Assembly (NCBI GenBank): GCA_030248295.1
Contig: JASANH010000933.1
Location: 248,001-312,000 of the forward strand
Source: Mesodorylaimus sp. YZB2_4
Lineage: Eukaryota; Nematoda; Enoplea; Dorylaimida; Dorylaimidae
Direction: 5' to 3'
Length of the DNA stretch: 64,000 nucleotides
The notes under the pieces were generated by a model. That model was given only the letters and a program-made list of their open reading frames with translations, was not told where the DNA came from and made no database searches. Below, piece after piece: positions 10,662 to 22,214 of this stretch (positions within the stretch are counted from its first letter, which is position 1; each line of letters starts with the position of its first letter). Made by a program: the position numbers and the translations under genes.

Positions 10662-13657
10662 TCACATAGGCGATACTGGTTTCTGGTTTCGACTTTTGCA
10701 AACGGTGCATCGGATAATGCAGAATATAAGCACGGGTAGGGCCACCAAGAAGGCCAATAGGACGGCCAATGGCTGCGCTCCACCCTCGTCGAAAAAGCGA
10801 ACGATATTGCTGCGTGGTGTTTGTATAGGAATGGCTGAGCCCTCTGGTTCCTGGGAGTCTTGGCCTCGCGGGGGTTCATCGATGGCGGGGTGGGTCACGG
10901 CAGGCGCATTGACTCGGCGGGGGTCATCTTGGCAAATGGCATTCTCTATTTTGGAACAGTCTGAAGAAGGATGAGCATAATAGACCTCGTGCCCCACAGG
11001 GAGGGCATGGCATGGTGCAAATTTGGCTGCGAGGAACAATCGGAGCGGCATCTCCCATCACTTACCAAGAGTGGACCAGAGACCGTAAGTGCCGTCACCT
11101 CTCTCAGGCAAGTCATGTATGACCCTGCCGGTGCGCCCGCATGGAGTAGATATGGTTTTTACCTGAAAACAGGTCGTCAGTGACCAAGCTTGGTTCACTA
11201 CGAACAGCTTACCGAAAATAGGAACTTGCACTTTCTCTGAGCAATGCTGCCTGGTAAATTCAATACGAATTCATTCTGTCCGTGGACAGTTTTCTTAAAA
11301 GATACCGGCTGGTCATCGCGGGTGAGAGGGATCCCTGGTAGCTTACTGGTTTCAGCGATGTCAAATCGAGGCTGCTGTCACTGGGCGGGCAGGACATGGG
11401 CAGGAAGGCGTAGTCGATCAAGTCCTGCACGTCTTCATCGATCCATCCCGGGCTCTCCAATTGGTATCCCATGGTCAGCACGAGTGTGCTCTGCTCGATC
11501 GGCTGGGGGATAACGTTGGATGGAGTGGATGAAACGGGGTCGTAGAAGTAGGGCATTGAGACCAGCGAGGCCCCTTTCATGCTCAGCTTCATCAACACTT
11601 CATCAGATTCGTTCAGATCTGCAAAGGAGGCCGAGCTTTGGAGAGTGTCGTGGGACCATTAAGCATGCGGCCATGCTCAATCTCACCTGACTAGTGAGAG
11701 GGGGCAGGTGCAGTCACCACACGAATCATGGGTCTGATGACTTGGTTCAGCTACAGCGAATCAGGGGGTTACCGGGGTCGCGGCCTAGGCAGGTTAAGGC
11801 GTCTGCCTCTCTCGCTAGGTGCGCACTTATAGGAGAGGGTTCGATTCCCGCTTCGGTACAAAGTGATTGTCAAATATGTGTTCCTCAGCCCTCGAGTGCG
11901 CTGTATAGTGCTTGGCTATGGATAAAGTATGGCATGACATGACATGATCAGAAACTTGACCATTTCCAACCTTTTGTAACTGCTGAATATGATTCACCCG
12001 TTCCTACCAACCCCTAGCTTCTCCTGTGTAATATAGTTCTGCCAAGTGATGCTGTAAGGTCTAGCACTTCAGCCTGACATCCACTGCCCTCTTCAACACC
12101 AGCAATGGGCACTCTTAGCAGACATGGCAGCAGAGCGGTGTCCACTCACTGCCTTTTCTCTCCTTAATTTCCCTATTGGGGAGGACCCAGGCCCTCAATT
12201 TGGAGTCTTTTCTTTGTCTCTCTGAGAGATGTGGACCGCAATCAGATTCAGATACGACCACTCGCTCGAAATTCCACCTCCCTACTTACATCCGAAGGCT
12301 TCGGTTGCATCCGAAAAGTGGCTCATGCCAGTCGTGCTAACGGCAGCCACCCGTGCAAAGTGCTGTTTACACTGGCTGATTGGAAAAAGAGTCCATGTGT
12401 TTCGTACTTCCTGAAAAGGAACTGGTATACTCTGCACCTGTGCAATGACCAGGCAAGCCTCACCTCGTGATAAAACATGGTCGAGTTGGCTCCTTCCATC
12501 CAGTGATAGACTGCGTAGAATTGAGCCCCTGGCACTGCATCCCATTGCAGACGCCATACATTGGCCGATTCAGCGCGTCGTTTGGATGTCACGACAGGAG
12601 GCCTCAATCTGGCTTCTATGAAAGAAAAGATACAAAACGGATCAGCCCGCAGAACATCTGTGCTTACCGGTGTCCATAATCCAGCCAACATCGCTCGGCT
12701 TACACGAACCAGTGAAGCAGGCTCGACGGTTCGGATCCTGAAACAGGCACAAGCTTTAGCTTAGCCATGTTACTGAAATCCATGGCCCCTGGGCTCGCCC
12801 TCGCTGCCTCTCCCAAGTCAGGGCCTGGCATGAGACCGAGATCGGAATCGGCCCCTTGAACCAGTGCACTGATGGGTGCAGATGAGTTAATCCACCCTAT
12901 TACATTAGGTTGGCTCCAGTTTCATCTGGTGCTCAAATCTAGAGCTCTGTTGGAGTGCTGTGGCCAATTTCACGACCAGCCAGGACAGTCTATCGCTGTG
13001 ATGTAGGACACGACAGGATGACTGTGCTAGGCGGGGATGGCCCTACGTTGAAGAAGATTCCGCGAGGAGCGGATGGTCTCAAAACCTTCCAGGCTGGTCT
13101 CCTAGTCGTAGGAGGCAGGCAGAGACATCAACCCGACGGGTTTCAGCCTCGCCAGGAGGAGCGTATCGAGCGGCCAACTAAGGCAACTGATACGCTGTAT
13201 GCGGCGGCCAGTCAAGGCAATCAATAACCTACCTTCTCCACAGGCCAAACATCTACTACACGTGTCAGCAGATTGTCCTGTCTGCGAGTGGCCTCTGGTA
13301 TTTGGGTAATGAACAAGGAATCTGATCCTTGTGCAGTGTGCACAGCTAGGCTCTCCCTGTGCATGGCCACTGCCTAGCTGGCCTGCACATCACAGTCCCT
13401 CTTACTTACACAATACGTCTCATCCTGCGTCATCGGCCAGCAGATCTCGGTTTTGCAAAAGTCCAGCAGGTCATCCACCTAAAAATCCACCACTTGTACC
13501 ATCAAACCCGGACTATCCACGGGGGACTAACTTTGAGTTCAGGCGGGGTGGCCAAACATTTGTTCAGGCATTGCAAATAGCAGTAATAGCCGGAGGGTGG
13601 TGGGTGCCCACCGGCCACAGCGTGCACTAGACAGAGGATGAGCAAGGGTAGCAACAT
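10662..13657 (-). CDS. anosmin-like Cys-rich/FN3 membrane protein
   Basis: This multi-exon gene encodes a surface protein. Exon 1 (13532-13657) starts with a signal peptide (MLLPLLILCLVHAVAG) and a Cys-rich stretch (GYYCYLQCLNKCLATPP). The next exon (about 13410-13478) adds FCKTEICWPMTQDETYC. Around 12628-12745 is ACFTGSCKPSDVG, leading into a fibronectin type III domain: RLRPPVVTSKRR and WRLQWDAVPGAQFYAVYHW, with strands F/G (FARVAAVSTTGMSHFS) in an exon near 12290-12425. Exons near 11355-11618 and 11068-11169 continue the ectodomain. The last exon ends with a membrane helix (PLAVLLAFLVALPVLIFCII) and a short tail, stop at 10662. Cys-rich plus FN3 recalls anosmin/KAL-1, a heparan-sulfate-binding axon-guidance protein, but I see no certain WAP domain, and vertebrate anosmin lacks this helix. 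Exons between 12760 and 13400 are unresolved. A SINE sits in an intron. Confidence 0.6.
11771..11947 (+). repeat. tRNA-derived SINE, copy A
   Basis: A tRNA-like head has an A-box (GGCCTAGGCAGGTTAAGGCG) and B-box (GGGTTCGATTCCCG). It is followed by a shared body (GATTGTCAAATATGTGTTCC, then CTCGAGTGCGCTGTAT, GTGCTTGGCTATGGATAAAG) and a tail of ACATG repeats. It lies in an intron of the FN3 gene, antisense to it. Copies B, C and D share this organisation or parts of it. Confidence 0.75.
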
Positions 13658-14627
13658 TTCAGCGGCTCGTCCAAATCGGGTAACTAATGAATTGATAGGG
13701 CAGCACCGTTTTGGGTGTCTCTTTACGATGCTCTATTTCAGGTTCATGTTTCGCACCGCAAGCGCACATTCGAATTGGATGCACTTGAGTGAATTAGCGC
13801 CCGAAACGGGGCCACCTTTGGTCACGATCTTTCCGTTGGCATTGTTCCTATTGGCCGATCTTTCCTGGCTATTGTACTCTTTTGTGAATGTCATGTTTCG
13901 CTAGTCAAAGAACGTTTCCGATCCATCTTGTACTTTCCACCTTTTCCGAGTGGAACGTGATGAATTAGTTGGAAGGCACCTCGAGAAAGAAGCATTCATG
14001 TTTGCCCATCAAACAAGACGTGCGCACGGTACTGGTTTTGTGACACAGATTACTTTTTGCTGAGCCCGCTGGCCATCACTGAGAACATTATCGGGGTGCG
14101 TATGTCCAGTCGACAATGGCACTGTAATTTGGAAGAAGGCTCGCACAGGGCATCAATCTAGGTCATTGCTGGTATGCGAACTGGCTAAGAATACTCGAGC
14201 TCTGGTTTACACGTTCCCAAATAATCAGTGCGATGAAAAAAGTTTTGTTTTATTTCTGTTCTCTGTGCTCATTTTGACACGGCTATGTCGATTTGGGCTG
14301 GGATGCCACTTTGCTTTGCATGTTCGCGTCAGGTCAGGTGATTTCCGTCCCCATCTCTCGCCCTGTGATGGGATTCCTGTTTCTATTCCCTTTCTATCCC
14401 CAGTCAGGTGCATCCACTGAAACCTGCCGAATTGAAAACTGCAATAATCAGGGGCTAGGATATGAGCTATGCGTGGAACTTTGCAGTTAACCCAGAAAGA
14501 ACAGAATATGCATTTCAGATAAGCCAAGTTTGTCGCCGAGGTCCTCGATGAATCAACTGCAGCATATTAATGACCTTATTCATGTCCCACATTCCAAAAA
14601 GGTCGATTTCCAGGGTGGGCTCCGCAT

Positions 14628-14815
14628 GAATCCATGGCGAGTTCCGTGTGGAACCTTCCAAAATCCAGAGCGGTTCCATGTGAACTGCGGGATTCAATGT
14701 GGGATCTGAGAAAATTTTCCAGCCTGGTGCTCACTCTTGGATCCATGGTCAGGTCCATGTGCAGCCTTGTAAATTCCGGAGTGATTCCACATGGACTGCA
14801 TAGTTCCACGTGGAA
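14628..14815 (+). repeat. two diverged ~78-bp tandem units
   Basis: Units at about 14628-14705 and 14738-14815 align along their length at roughly two-thirds identity by eye: (G/A)ATCCATGG, then GTGTGGAACCTT against GTGCAGCCTTG, then GATTCCACATGGACTGC against GGTTCCATGTGAACTGC. A spacer of about 32 bp separates them. They look like an old duplication with no coding content. Confidence 0.5.
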
Positions 14816-14980
14816 TCCACGTGCATGGCGTGGAAATTATAATTCCATATGGTTCCATATGCCTAGACCCATCCTGGAAGCGCGTGGAAGAGGAATCTGG
14901 GTAGCTGCTTCTCTTTTTCCGGACCGTAGGAAGCCATAGCCTTCCAACTAGCAGGAACTCCAAACCGCACTGACTCCAAA

Positions 14981-15153
14981 CCGGGGTCGTGGCCTAGCGG
15001 GCGTCTACCTATCGCGCTGGGTGCGCACTTACAGGGAGGGTTCGACTCCCGCCTCGTTACAAAATGATTGTCAAATATGTGTTCCTTAGCTCTCGAGTGC
15101 GCTGTATGGTGCTTGGCTATGGATAAAGTATGACATATGACACATGACATGAC
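14981..15153 (+). repeat. tRNA-derived SINE, copy B
   Basis: The head reads CCGGGGTCGTGGCCTAGCGG and the B-box GGGTTCGACTCCCG. The body (GATTGTCAAATATGTGTTCC, CTCGAGTGCGCTGTATG, TTGGCTATGGATAAAGTATG) is nearly identical to copy A. The tail is TGACATATGACACATGACATG. The high match to copy A suggests a fairly recent spread. Confidence 0.75.
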
Positions 15154-15394
15154 TTTACGCTCTTGCTTTGCTTTGCTTCGCTGTTGGCGTTCTCTTGTAA
15201 GCTCTATAAGTCAGTCTTTCCCTTCACGTAAGCATCCTCAACCCCAAAAAAGCTGTGAAATCCTTGGCTCGCATAAGGGCAATCTATGGCTGACCGGAGG
15301 ATGGGTCAAGCCGCAGGAACCACCCCACGCAGTCCACGAACACTGTTCATTGCCACTGTAACCAGCGCACCCAGGCGGCGCGAGAAGTGAGAGA

Positions 15395-15545
15395 CCGAAG
15401 TCTCAGACAAAAACTCCGAGTGGAGGCGGGCTAGTCTCGCGACTATACATGCCTAGAAACATCAACCAGAGAGGTTGACGTCTCCCAGCCAGGTATCGAT
15501 CTCCCGACCGCTAGGGTGGCTGGCTACACCACCGCCCCACAAGGG
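15395..15545 (-). repeat. second tRNA-like element, minus strand
   Basis: Read on the minus strand, GGTGTAGCCAGCCACCCTAG is followed by CGGTCGGGAGATCGATACC, which resembles the A- and B-box parts of a tRNA-derived SINE of a different family. This is weak evidence from one copy. Confidence 0.25.
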
Positions 15546-16198
15546 CCCTGTAGACCCAGAGTTCCGGGAGCCGCCCACGTGCTGGCCGTCAAAAGGGTTC
15601 TGACGGACCTGAGTCAGGAGTGCTCACAGAGCAAGTCCAGACCAGGAGCTCTAGACTGGTCCTCTGCCGATGCCTGCAAACCAAACCAGACACTCGCCCT
15701 CGATCTCGCTCTCATTGTCAGTCTCGTGCTGGCCCTGACTTAGGAGAGACAGACTAGTTCCCTGAAGCAGTGCACCAATAGGCCGGAGAGCATAGTCCAC
15801 GCCTATTACAGCCGGAAAACTGGGCACATGCAACTTGCTGCTATGACATTAGCTCATACTTGTGCCCCGCCCATGCTGCTGATATGGAGGTACAAGTACT
15901 CTCGTAAAAAAGATGGCAGCCCATGAAGTTTTACCAAAGTGTACTGTACCTCCACATCGGTCGATTCTGCGTCTAAAACTGGATCATGAGTACTAATAAC
16001 AGCCAGAAACTGAATTTTTGATCGAATCCAGCGGTTGAAACAGCTGTAACAAGAATTGCAGTACTTGTTAGAACGAAGATATCACACCATGTGGACAGCC
16101 TATCGCATGCCAGAGACGAAACGATAAGCACAGTGCAGACTAATCGTGGGTCGCGTTGCCGGTAATACCACGGCTATACAGTATGTTATAGTATAGCC

Positions 16199-18087
16199 AT
16201 GGCTTATACCCAGGCCAAAATAACGACGGGGACGGCGCACATGAGTAAAAGTAAGTTTCAGATAAACTGTAGCGGTTCGGATTCGGGCCCGCCGCGACGC
16301 CGGAGAGAAAGCAAAGTTTTCTCAGATTTTGCCGTCGATGTTTTGCAAATTCATTTCGAATCTGTTAAAAAAAAACATTCGTGAATACGAATCTCGATAG
16401 TAAAAAATTCCTCGCGTCGGGTGAGTACCAAAATTTTCATTTTGTCGCCCGCGGTTGTCTGGCCTCGGGCGTAGAATAGGCGAATTTACAACATTGACTT
16501 CAATTTTTAGACGCAGTGCTTTCATTGCTTCCGTATTTTGCTCCATTTATTAATTAAAAAGCTAACGGTAATATTATTTCGTATTTACTAATTTAAGTGT
16601 TTTGATACCAGCTAATGCTCTGTACAGTATAGGCAATATGTTGGCGGCAAGCAGGAAGAAACCGGAATTGTTACTTACGAAGAACAAAAAGAAGCCTTCA
16701 TCTGATGGCAGCTGGATTTTTTCACTGTTAAAGGAAATTCAGCGATATCCGGCATTGTACGATCCAGAAGAAGGCCATAATAACAAAATGCGTGCGTCTC
16801 AATGGGCGAAATTGGCCAGAGAAATTAGTGAAATTAGTGGAACTCACGTGACAGGTAATTTTGTGGATTACTGGTAGCGAAAACTGTGACTCTTTGTCAC
16901 TTCAGCGAACGATGCTTGGTCAAAATGGAAAAATATTCGAGATCGATGGACAAAGTTGAAGAAAGCTCGTCCTCCTCTTGGATATTCAGCTGATTCGGGA
17001 ACCACTTACAAATATGCTCCGTATCTCACATTCTTGGACAACGTCAAATTGAAAAGACCGTAAGCTCGATCGCGTTGAATCTCAAACAAAAACAGTAACA
17101 AATCTGCTTCAGCCTGCAATCAAGTTTGGATCAATCTGGAAGCGCGATTGCAGACCCGAAAGAGTTGTATTTTGGCGATGACCGAATGATGAGCGAAGTA
17201 GCCGAGGACGATACTGGCGATAATTCTGATGTCAACTCAGGTATGCGAGACTTCTGTGCTCAAACAGGGTTGCTACAAGGTCGGACAACCCTGAAAAGCT
17301 GGGCACGTTAGGGAATCGGGGAAAATGGGAATTCGGAGCAAAATTCAAGGAAAACTATGCAGTTGCATTTTGAGGGTTCAAATTCGAAATTTCCCGCTTT
17401 TTCTAAGGACTTATTGCTCGCAAGACGGCCAGAGGAAACAAGTAGAAGAGGGGCAAAATACATTATTGTTCTAGAAGAACAAATAAAACTGCAGCCCCCT
17501 TTTGGCAACCACTTTTCACGTTTGAGCTTGGAAAGGCACATAAGACCAGAATAGACCTTTTCCTTGGCATGAACGGAGGTGAGCTTGAAAAATTCCTCCC
17601 CCATTGTTCTTGAGGTTACATCTCTTTCAGCCGCCTCTGTTATCATATCTGATAAAGAGGATTCAGACGAGAGCTTCGACGCTTCGACGCCAGGAGCCAG
17701 TAAAGGATGCAATGTGAGGAAACGATGTCGCCACAGCTCGTCCGGATCTCGTAACAGTGATTATGTCGGTGCTAAGATTTTGAATCTCTTGCAACAACGC
17801 ACAGCAGCGAGAGAATCACGCGAAAAAGAAAAAGCTGTGCGATCTAAAAATCAGTTGTATGGTGAGTGGTACGATTTGTTTCGGTGTGGCGGGTAGTTTG
17901 AAGCAGGTTAAAAATTTCTCCAACCTATCCGTCTTCCTTAGTGCCTCATTGCCACTTTTTAGGGAATCTGATCGTTCAAGTGTTGGATGATTTGGACCGA
18001 TATCCGCGGTATGACGAGGCCATTGATGAGATTTTTGAATGGATTAAGAAATTTAGGATTCGTCAACATGAAAGGCTGCAAGATTAA
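16199..18087 (+). CDS. MADF-domain DNA-binding protein
   Basis: Six exons (16199-16250, 16612-16854, 16906-17059, 17113-17240, 17631-17861, 17963-18087) join in frame to 310 residues. A short N-terminus leads to a MADF (Myb/SANT-like) domain split over exons 2 and 3: FSLLKEIQRYPALYDPEEG, then MRASQWAKLAREIS, then DAWSKWKNIRDRWTKLKKA and YAPYLTFLDNVKLKRP. MADF proteins bind DNA and usually act as transcription factors. An acidic linker (EDDTGDNSDVNS, DKEDSDESFD) and a basic helical part (QQRTAARESREKEKAVRSK) follow. The last exon encodes a short helical end (VQVLDDLDRYPRYDEAIDEIFEW) that may serve for self-association, as BESS motifs do, though I do not see a clear BESS consensus. Intron 4 holds copy 2 of a dispersed repeat. 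Confidence 0.87.
17274..17409 (+). repeat. dispersed intronic repeat, copy 2
   Basis: Matches the POLR1D-intron copy at 9099-9213 block by block. It lies in intron 4 of the MADF gene in the same orientation. Confidence 0.5.
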
Positions 18088-18299
18088 AAATGGGACTAGT
18101 TTAGCTGGTGGACTTGTTGGCTAGTTGAAATGATCATAAAGTTGCGAAGGGAACTAGTGGAGGATGTGAAAGACTTGAAAGGTAGTCTTGTGGTAATTCG
18201 CATGAATAAGTTCAATTCATCAATAGTAATGTCCTAAATTTTTTTACAATAACCAGAAGAAAAACATTAGCAGCTTCCTTTGGGAACATACTTATCTTC

Positions 18300-18480
18300 T
18301 TTTTAAATTTTTGTGAACCGAAGGCTCTTTTGCCTCTAGCCGGCCAGCCTGCCTCTAACCCAAGCAGTGCTGTGCGGGGACCAGCTCACACCAGCGTCCC
18401 CCTGCGTGTCTCGACTAGGAGCACCTCCACACAGGGCATCCTGGATGGCGGGCGGGGCTGTGGGCTCTGTCTCAGGTGGC
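18300..18480 (+). repeat. dispersed repeat family R, copy 1
   Basis: It begins with TTTTAAATTTTTGTG, then GCCGGCCAGCC (18339-18349). The most conserved core is at 18404-18441: GCGTGTCTCGACTAGGAGC, then ACCTCCACACAGGGCATCC. The core recurs at 19301-19340 and 42696-42735. No terminal repeats or coding capacity are visible, so the class is unknown. Confidence 0.5.
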
Positions 18481-19300
18481 CGCCAGTCTCACTTGGCCGT
18501 CCAATGCATAAGCGATGTGAAGAACCTGAGGCCACCCCTTTAGTTACCTGACGAGATGACCGCCCGTCTCACTGCGCAGTGGAGCGATAAGAGCACAAAT
18601 CGTGTATGGATACATTATTGAGAGCTGGGTGCGGCTTCGGGAAAAATGATCGGAGCGGTTGTGGTACCCTCAGCATGATTTGAGGTGCGAGGGCCTGGCT
18701 GTCCATGCGATCAGAACTAAACTCATTGGCAATAAGGGCCTTGATAAGGGACAAAGGCCTTGATTAGGTGAACCCATTCGGCAGATGATCACGTTTGTAC
18801 CCTGTGACAAATCCTTCCTGTTGTCTCTGGAGACATTGTCCCAACTGGTGTCCAAGTCCATAGTTTATTCGAGCAGACACACCGGCTTTCGACGAGAGGA
18901 ATGGTCATATCTGGGAATTCTATATTCTGATGACTTGTCACATACCTGCCCCGTCTGATTTCGTTTTCTGCTGAATTTTCGATTGCTTACTAGACGCAAG
19001 GTCTTACTGCCAGAACGTATTTTATAGTCGGCCAAGTGAGAGAGACGGCCAGGTGATACACAATCGCCGAGACTGTCTCCTCGTCTGGCTTCCGTCTCTC
19101 CACTCGGAGCACCTCGGCGGTACTGGGTGAGGCACCCACGGCCTGACGTCTCACCCTTCTGAGACAAATACTTTTTCAAGCTGGATGGGCCCCGTGCCGC
19201 CCCAGTTCCCCACGGGACTTCCAACCCGTCTTGCTGGCCAACAGTCCTGATATGCTAATCGAGGCCGTTAGGTGACCAGTTCTCATGGCAGCATCCCTCA

Positions 19301-19340
19301 GCGCGTCTCCACCAGAAGCACCTCCACACGAGGGCATCCA
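19301..19340 (+). repeat. dispersed repeat family R, copy 2 (core only)
   Basis: GCGCGTCTCCACCAGAAGCA, then CCTCCACACGAGGGCATCC, matches the core of copies 1 and 3. The left flank is not shared, so this copy is truncated. Confidence 0.45.
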
Positions 19341-20299
19341 GTGCCAGCACCAGCATCCCAGGATGATACTGGGCGAAAACGGAGGGATCTTCCCGACTGG
19401 TGTTCGCGAACCAGTCGCCTGGTTCTCCTCTTTCGGCTTTGGCCACATGACGGTACCAGGAGAGTCGCCTAGAGCCAGGCGTGCAAGGCCAGCGACGGAC
19501 TTAAGCGATCACGAACCTCAATACCGCTTTGGTTGATTTGCGTGATTGTGATGATCGTGATCTCGCCGCCAATTTCCTTCAACGATTTCTCCATTCTCGT
19601 CGTGATAATAGTTAGTGAGCGAGTTAAAAAGTCAGTTTGCTGTAATCAGAAACCAGGCTCGCCGATATTGAACGTGCTCGTAAGTGATCCTTGATCATCG
19701 GTCAGCGGCCATACCATTTTCTGCAGCTCATGTGTCTACCACTGCATTCTGTTCACAATGCCCGCTGTGTGCCCTTCTGAACCCGTGATCGACTGTTTTC
19801 TTCCACAACACACCTGCTCGGAGGATCCCTGGGGTCACCTGTGTGGCACGTATCTCATTTTACCCTGGCCTCGCTCCAACCTGATCAACCAGAGTGCCTC
19901 AGCTGGTAACCATAAGAGCAGTCTTCTTACATTTCCCCTCTCGCCTCCCAGCAACTAATCGTATTTTCCTCCCAACTGCGTCAGCTGCCTCGACTCTATC
20001 CATTACACACTAGTGACTATGCCAAAGTAATTTGACCTTTACTTTTAAAAAGTCTCTCGATATATTATTATCTACACGCACCCAAACCGGACTGCCGCCC
20101 GGAATATCACGCTTTCATAAAAAATTATGCACCAAAAATACAAACCTAGAAAACAAAAGGCAATTAAACGATCAGGCGTGAATGACACTTTGGGGATCGA
20201 ATAAGAATTGAAAACACTGCATGGCATTCAATCTTGTTTAAAGAGACTCAGGCTGAAAAAAATGCACATTCGATAAGATCAACTGTGGAGCATGATCAT

Positions 20300-22214
20300 T
20301 CAGTAACGACAAATTTGTCGGCACGTGTCCTTGGTACAATATTGCGGATAAAAAATATTCCATAAAACGCATAAAGTCACCAAAAGAATAAACCCTACCA
20401 GAGCAATCCACCAAACAACACGCTCCCAAGCTTTTGTCTTGAAGTTGCGCAAGACGACGATACCCATCAAGAGGCCAGCCACGAAACCACCGATGTGGGC
20501 CACATAGGAGACTCTGCTGTTGGGGTCAACCCCCGTGTTACCATATCGATTATACAAGGCCACCCCCACGTCCGTCCCCAACAAGATGACCAGAAAGATC
20601 AAGCGCGGAACAGCGAATTCCATTTCGTCCCAGTTCTAAAACAGCAGAGTGAAGAAATGAGTCACTTCCGATCCAGAGAGAGAGGGCCCAAAATAGAACC
20701 CCGAGACCCGGATTACAGGGATCTCACATCAGAGAAGCCAACAGAGCGAAGACTTACGACTACGAGATTAGCTGCATGGGCAGCGATCAAAGCATAAACA
20801 CCACCGGATGCACCAGCCAGATATACTCTGGGATCAGTCACAGAAACGGCGAGCGATCCAGCCAGAACGCCCAAAACGTAGACGATTCCGACCCGCCAGA
20901 ACTTGTGTACCAACTCGAGCGGAATGCCCAAGCCCAATTGGGCGATACTGTTGAACACGATGTGGTAGATTCTGGAAAGTGGTGGTCACTGTCAGTCGGT
21001 ACGAGTTGGACAGTCACGCCATACCCAATGTGGATGAACATGTAACTGACGTAACGCCAGGCCTCCTCCCTTCGACAAGGATTGTATATGAGCGGGCTCT
21101 GAGTGGGCACTGGACCACTCACGCTGATGCCTTCCTTCATTTCGACTGCGTAGTATATGTAAAATATGACCTGTAACACAAGGACTGGTAGAGAGCCAAA
21201 CTGGTAGAGAAGGGAAAGGCCAGTTCACCTCGACGATAGTAATTATCAACAAGAAAACAGGAGGCGGGAGACAATTGTATTGTTCCAAGTAGCTGAAGTA
21301 TTCTTGTCGCAGTGACCTCGGGCTGACCATTTGAGCCGAACGGAACATTACACGCTTCGCCCGCATGTCCTTGGCTTTGGCCATCTGAAATTGAGTGTGG
21401 GTATGGACACTGATAGCAGTCATGTGCTCCCACATACAGTACAGTGTTATTGGATGCAAGTGGCGAGGCTGAGGCTCTCACTTGACATCCTCAGTCTGCT
21501 GTAGAGAAGTCGGTTTGTCACACTGCCAGAATAAAGCTCTCCCTGCAAAAGCGACAGTTCGACAAGCCACGCTTACCATGATACAAAACTCTCCGAAATC
21601 TACTCTTCGATCGCCATCCAAATCGGCCCCATCCAACAATCGATTCCTCTCCTCTTGTGTCAGCCCGAAATGGTCAGAGTTGGCTTCCATCTGATGCTTA
21701 AGTTCAGGCAATGGAATTGTCCCGACTTGACGCCGGTCCAGCTAAAGAAATGTTGCACGTGCTCGTGGCCGACCCCTACCTATATCCGGCAATCCAAGGA
21801 AACCCCACCTGAAACACCCGTGTGACTGAAGGCACTTTGATAGGCCATTCTCTGAGCGACAGAGTCCCCCTCCGCTCCGCTGGGTATCCCACGCCACGGC
21901 CAACATCCGAGTGGGTACTCTGTTGCCCAGAGAAATAGGCCATAGATGGTAGGCCAGATTCTACAAAAACCATAAATATCACATTCTTGCTCAGGGTGTA
22001 TAAAATTCAGATTTGGTCTCCGAAGATGCTAGATGGACACACGGCCAAGGCCAGTTACCTGTCTAAAAAGTGTCAGCCACTCGCTGTCAGACCGACTGCC
22101 ATCACTGTACATGACGGTGGTGGCCGATTGGGGGTTGGTGGTGTTATACTCGTCCACACTGGTCATTGGGATCTGTTCCCTCAAATTCGGATATCTGACC
22201 ACCTCGTTCGCCAT
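20300..22214 (-). CDS. EF-hand rhomboid intramembrane protease
   Basis: This rhomboid-like serine protease cuts membrane proteins within the bilayer; the RHBDL class in animals releases EGF-type ligands. Six exons (22059-22214, 21577-21741, 21229-21384, 21025-21170, 20758-20971, 20300-20635) give 390 residues. An N-terminal EF-hand region (residues ~45-107) contains DGADLDGDRRVDFGEF. The first membrane helix is in PPVFLLIITIVE, followed by a loop with CRREEAWRYVSYMFIHIG. The catalytic Ser is S263 in LAGASGGVYAL, and the catalytic His is H326 in YVAHIGGFVAGLLMG. Domain order and length match RHBDL1/RHBDL3 and fly Rho-4 or stet, but I cannot say which. The start ATG at 22214 opens a short polar N-terminus in phase with exon 2. 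Catalytic residues are intact. Confidence 0.93.

Larger units (their letters stand above)
13658..16198. other. repeat-rich gap between FN3 and MADF genes
   Basis: No coding exon is recognised. It contains a diverged tandem repeat, SINE copy B and a second tRNA-like element, listed separately. It probably also holds the promoters of the two flanking genes. Confidence 0.5.
18088..20299. other. gap with dispersed repeats
   Basis: No gene is recognised between the MADF gene and the 3' end of the rhomboid gene. Two copies of a dispersed repeat lie in it, listed separately. The remainder shows no coding pattern. Confidence 0.5.

Noticed and set aside
11771..15153. Functional tRNA genes at the A/B-box sequences
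   Set aside because: The acceptor stems do not pair well and the same downstream body and ACATG tail recur, which marks SINE copies.
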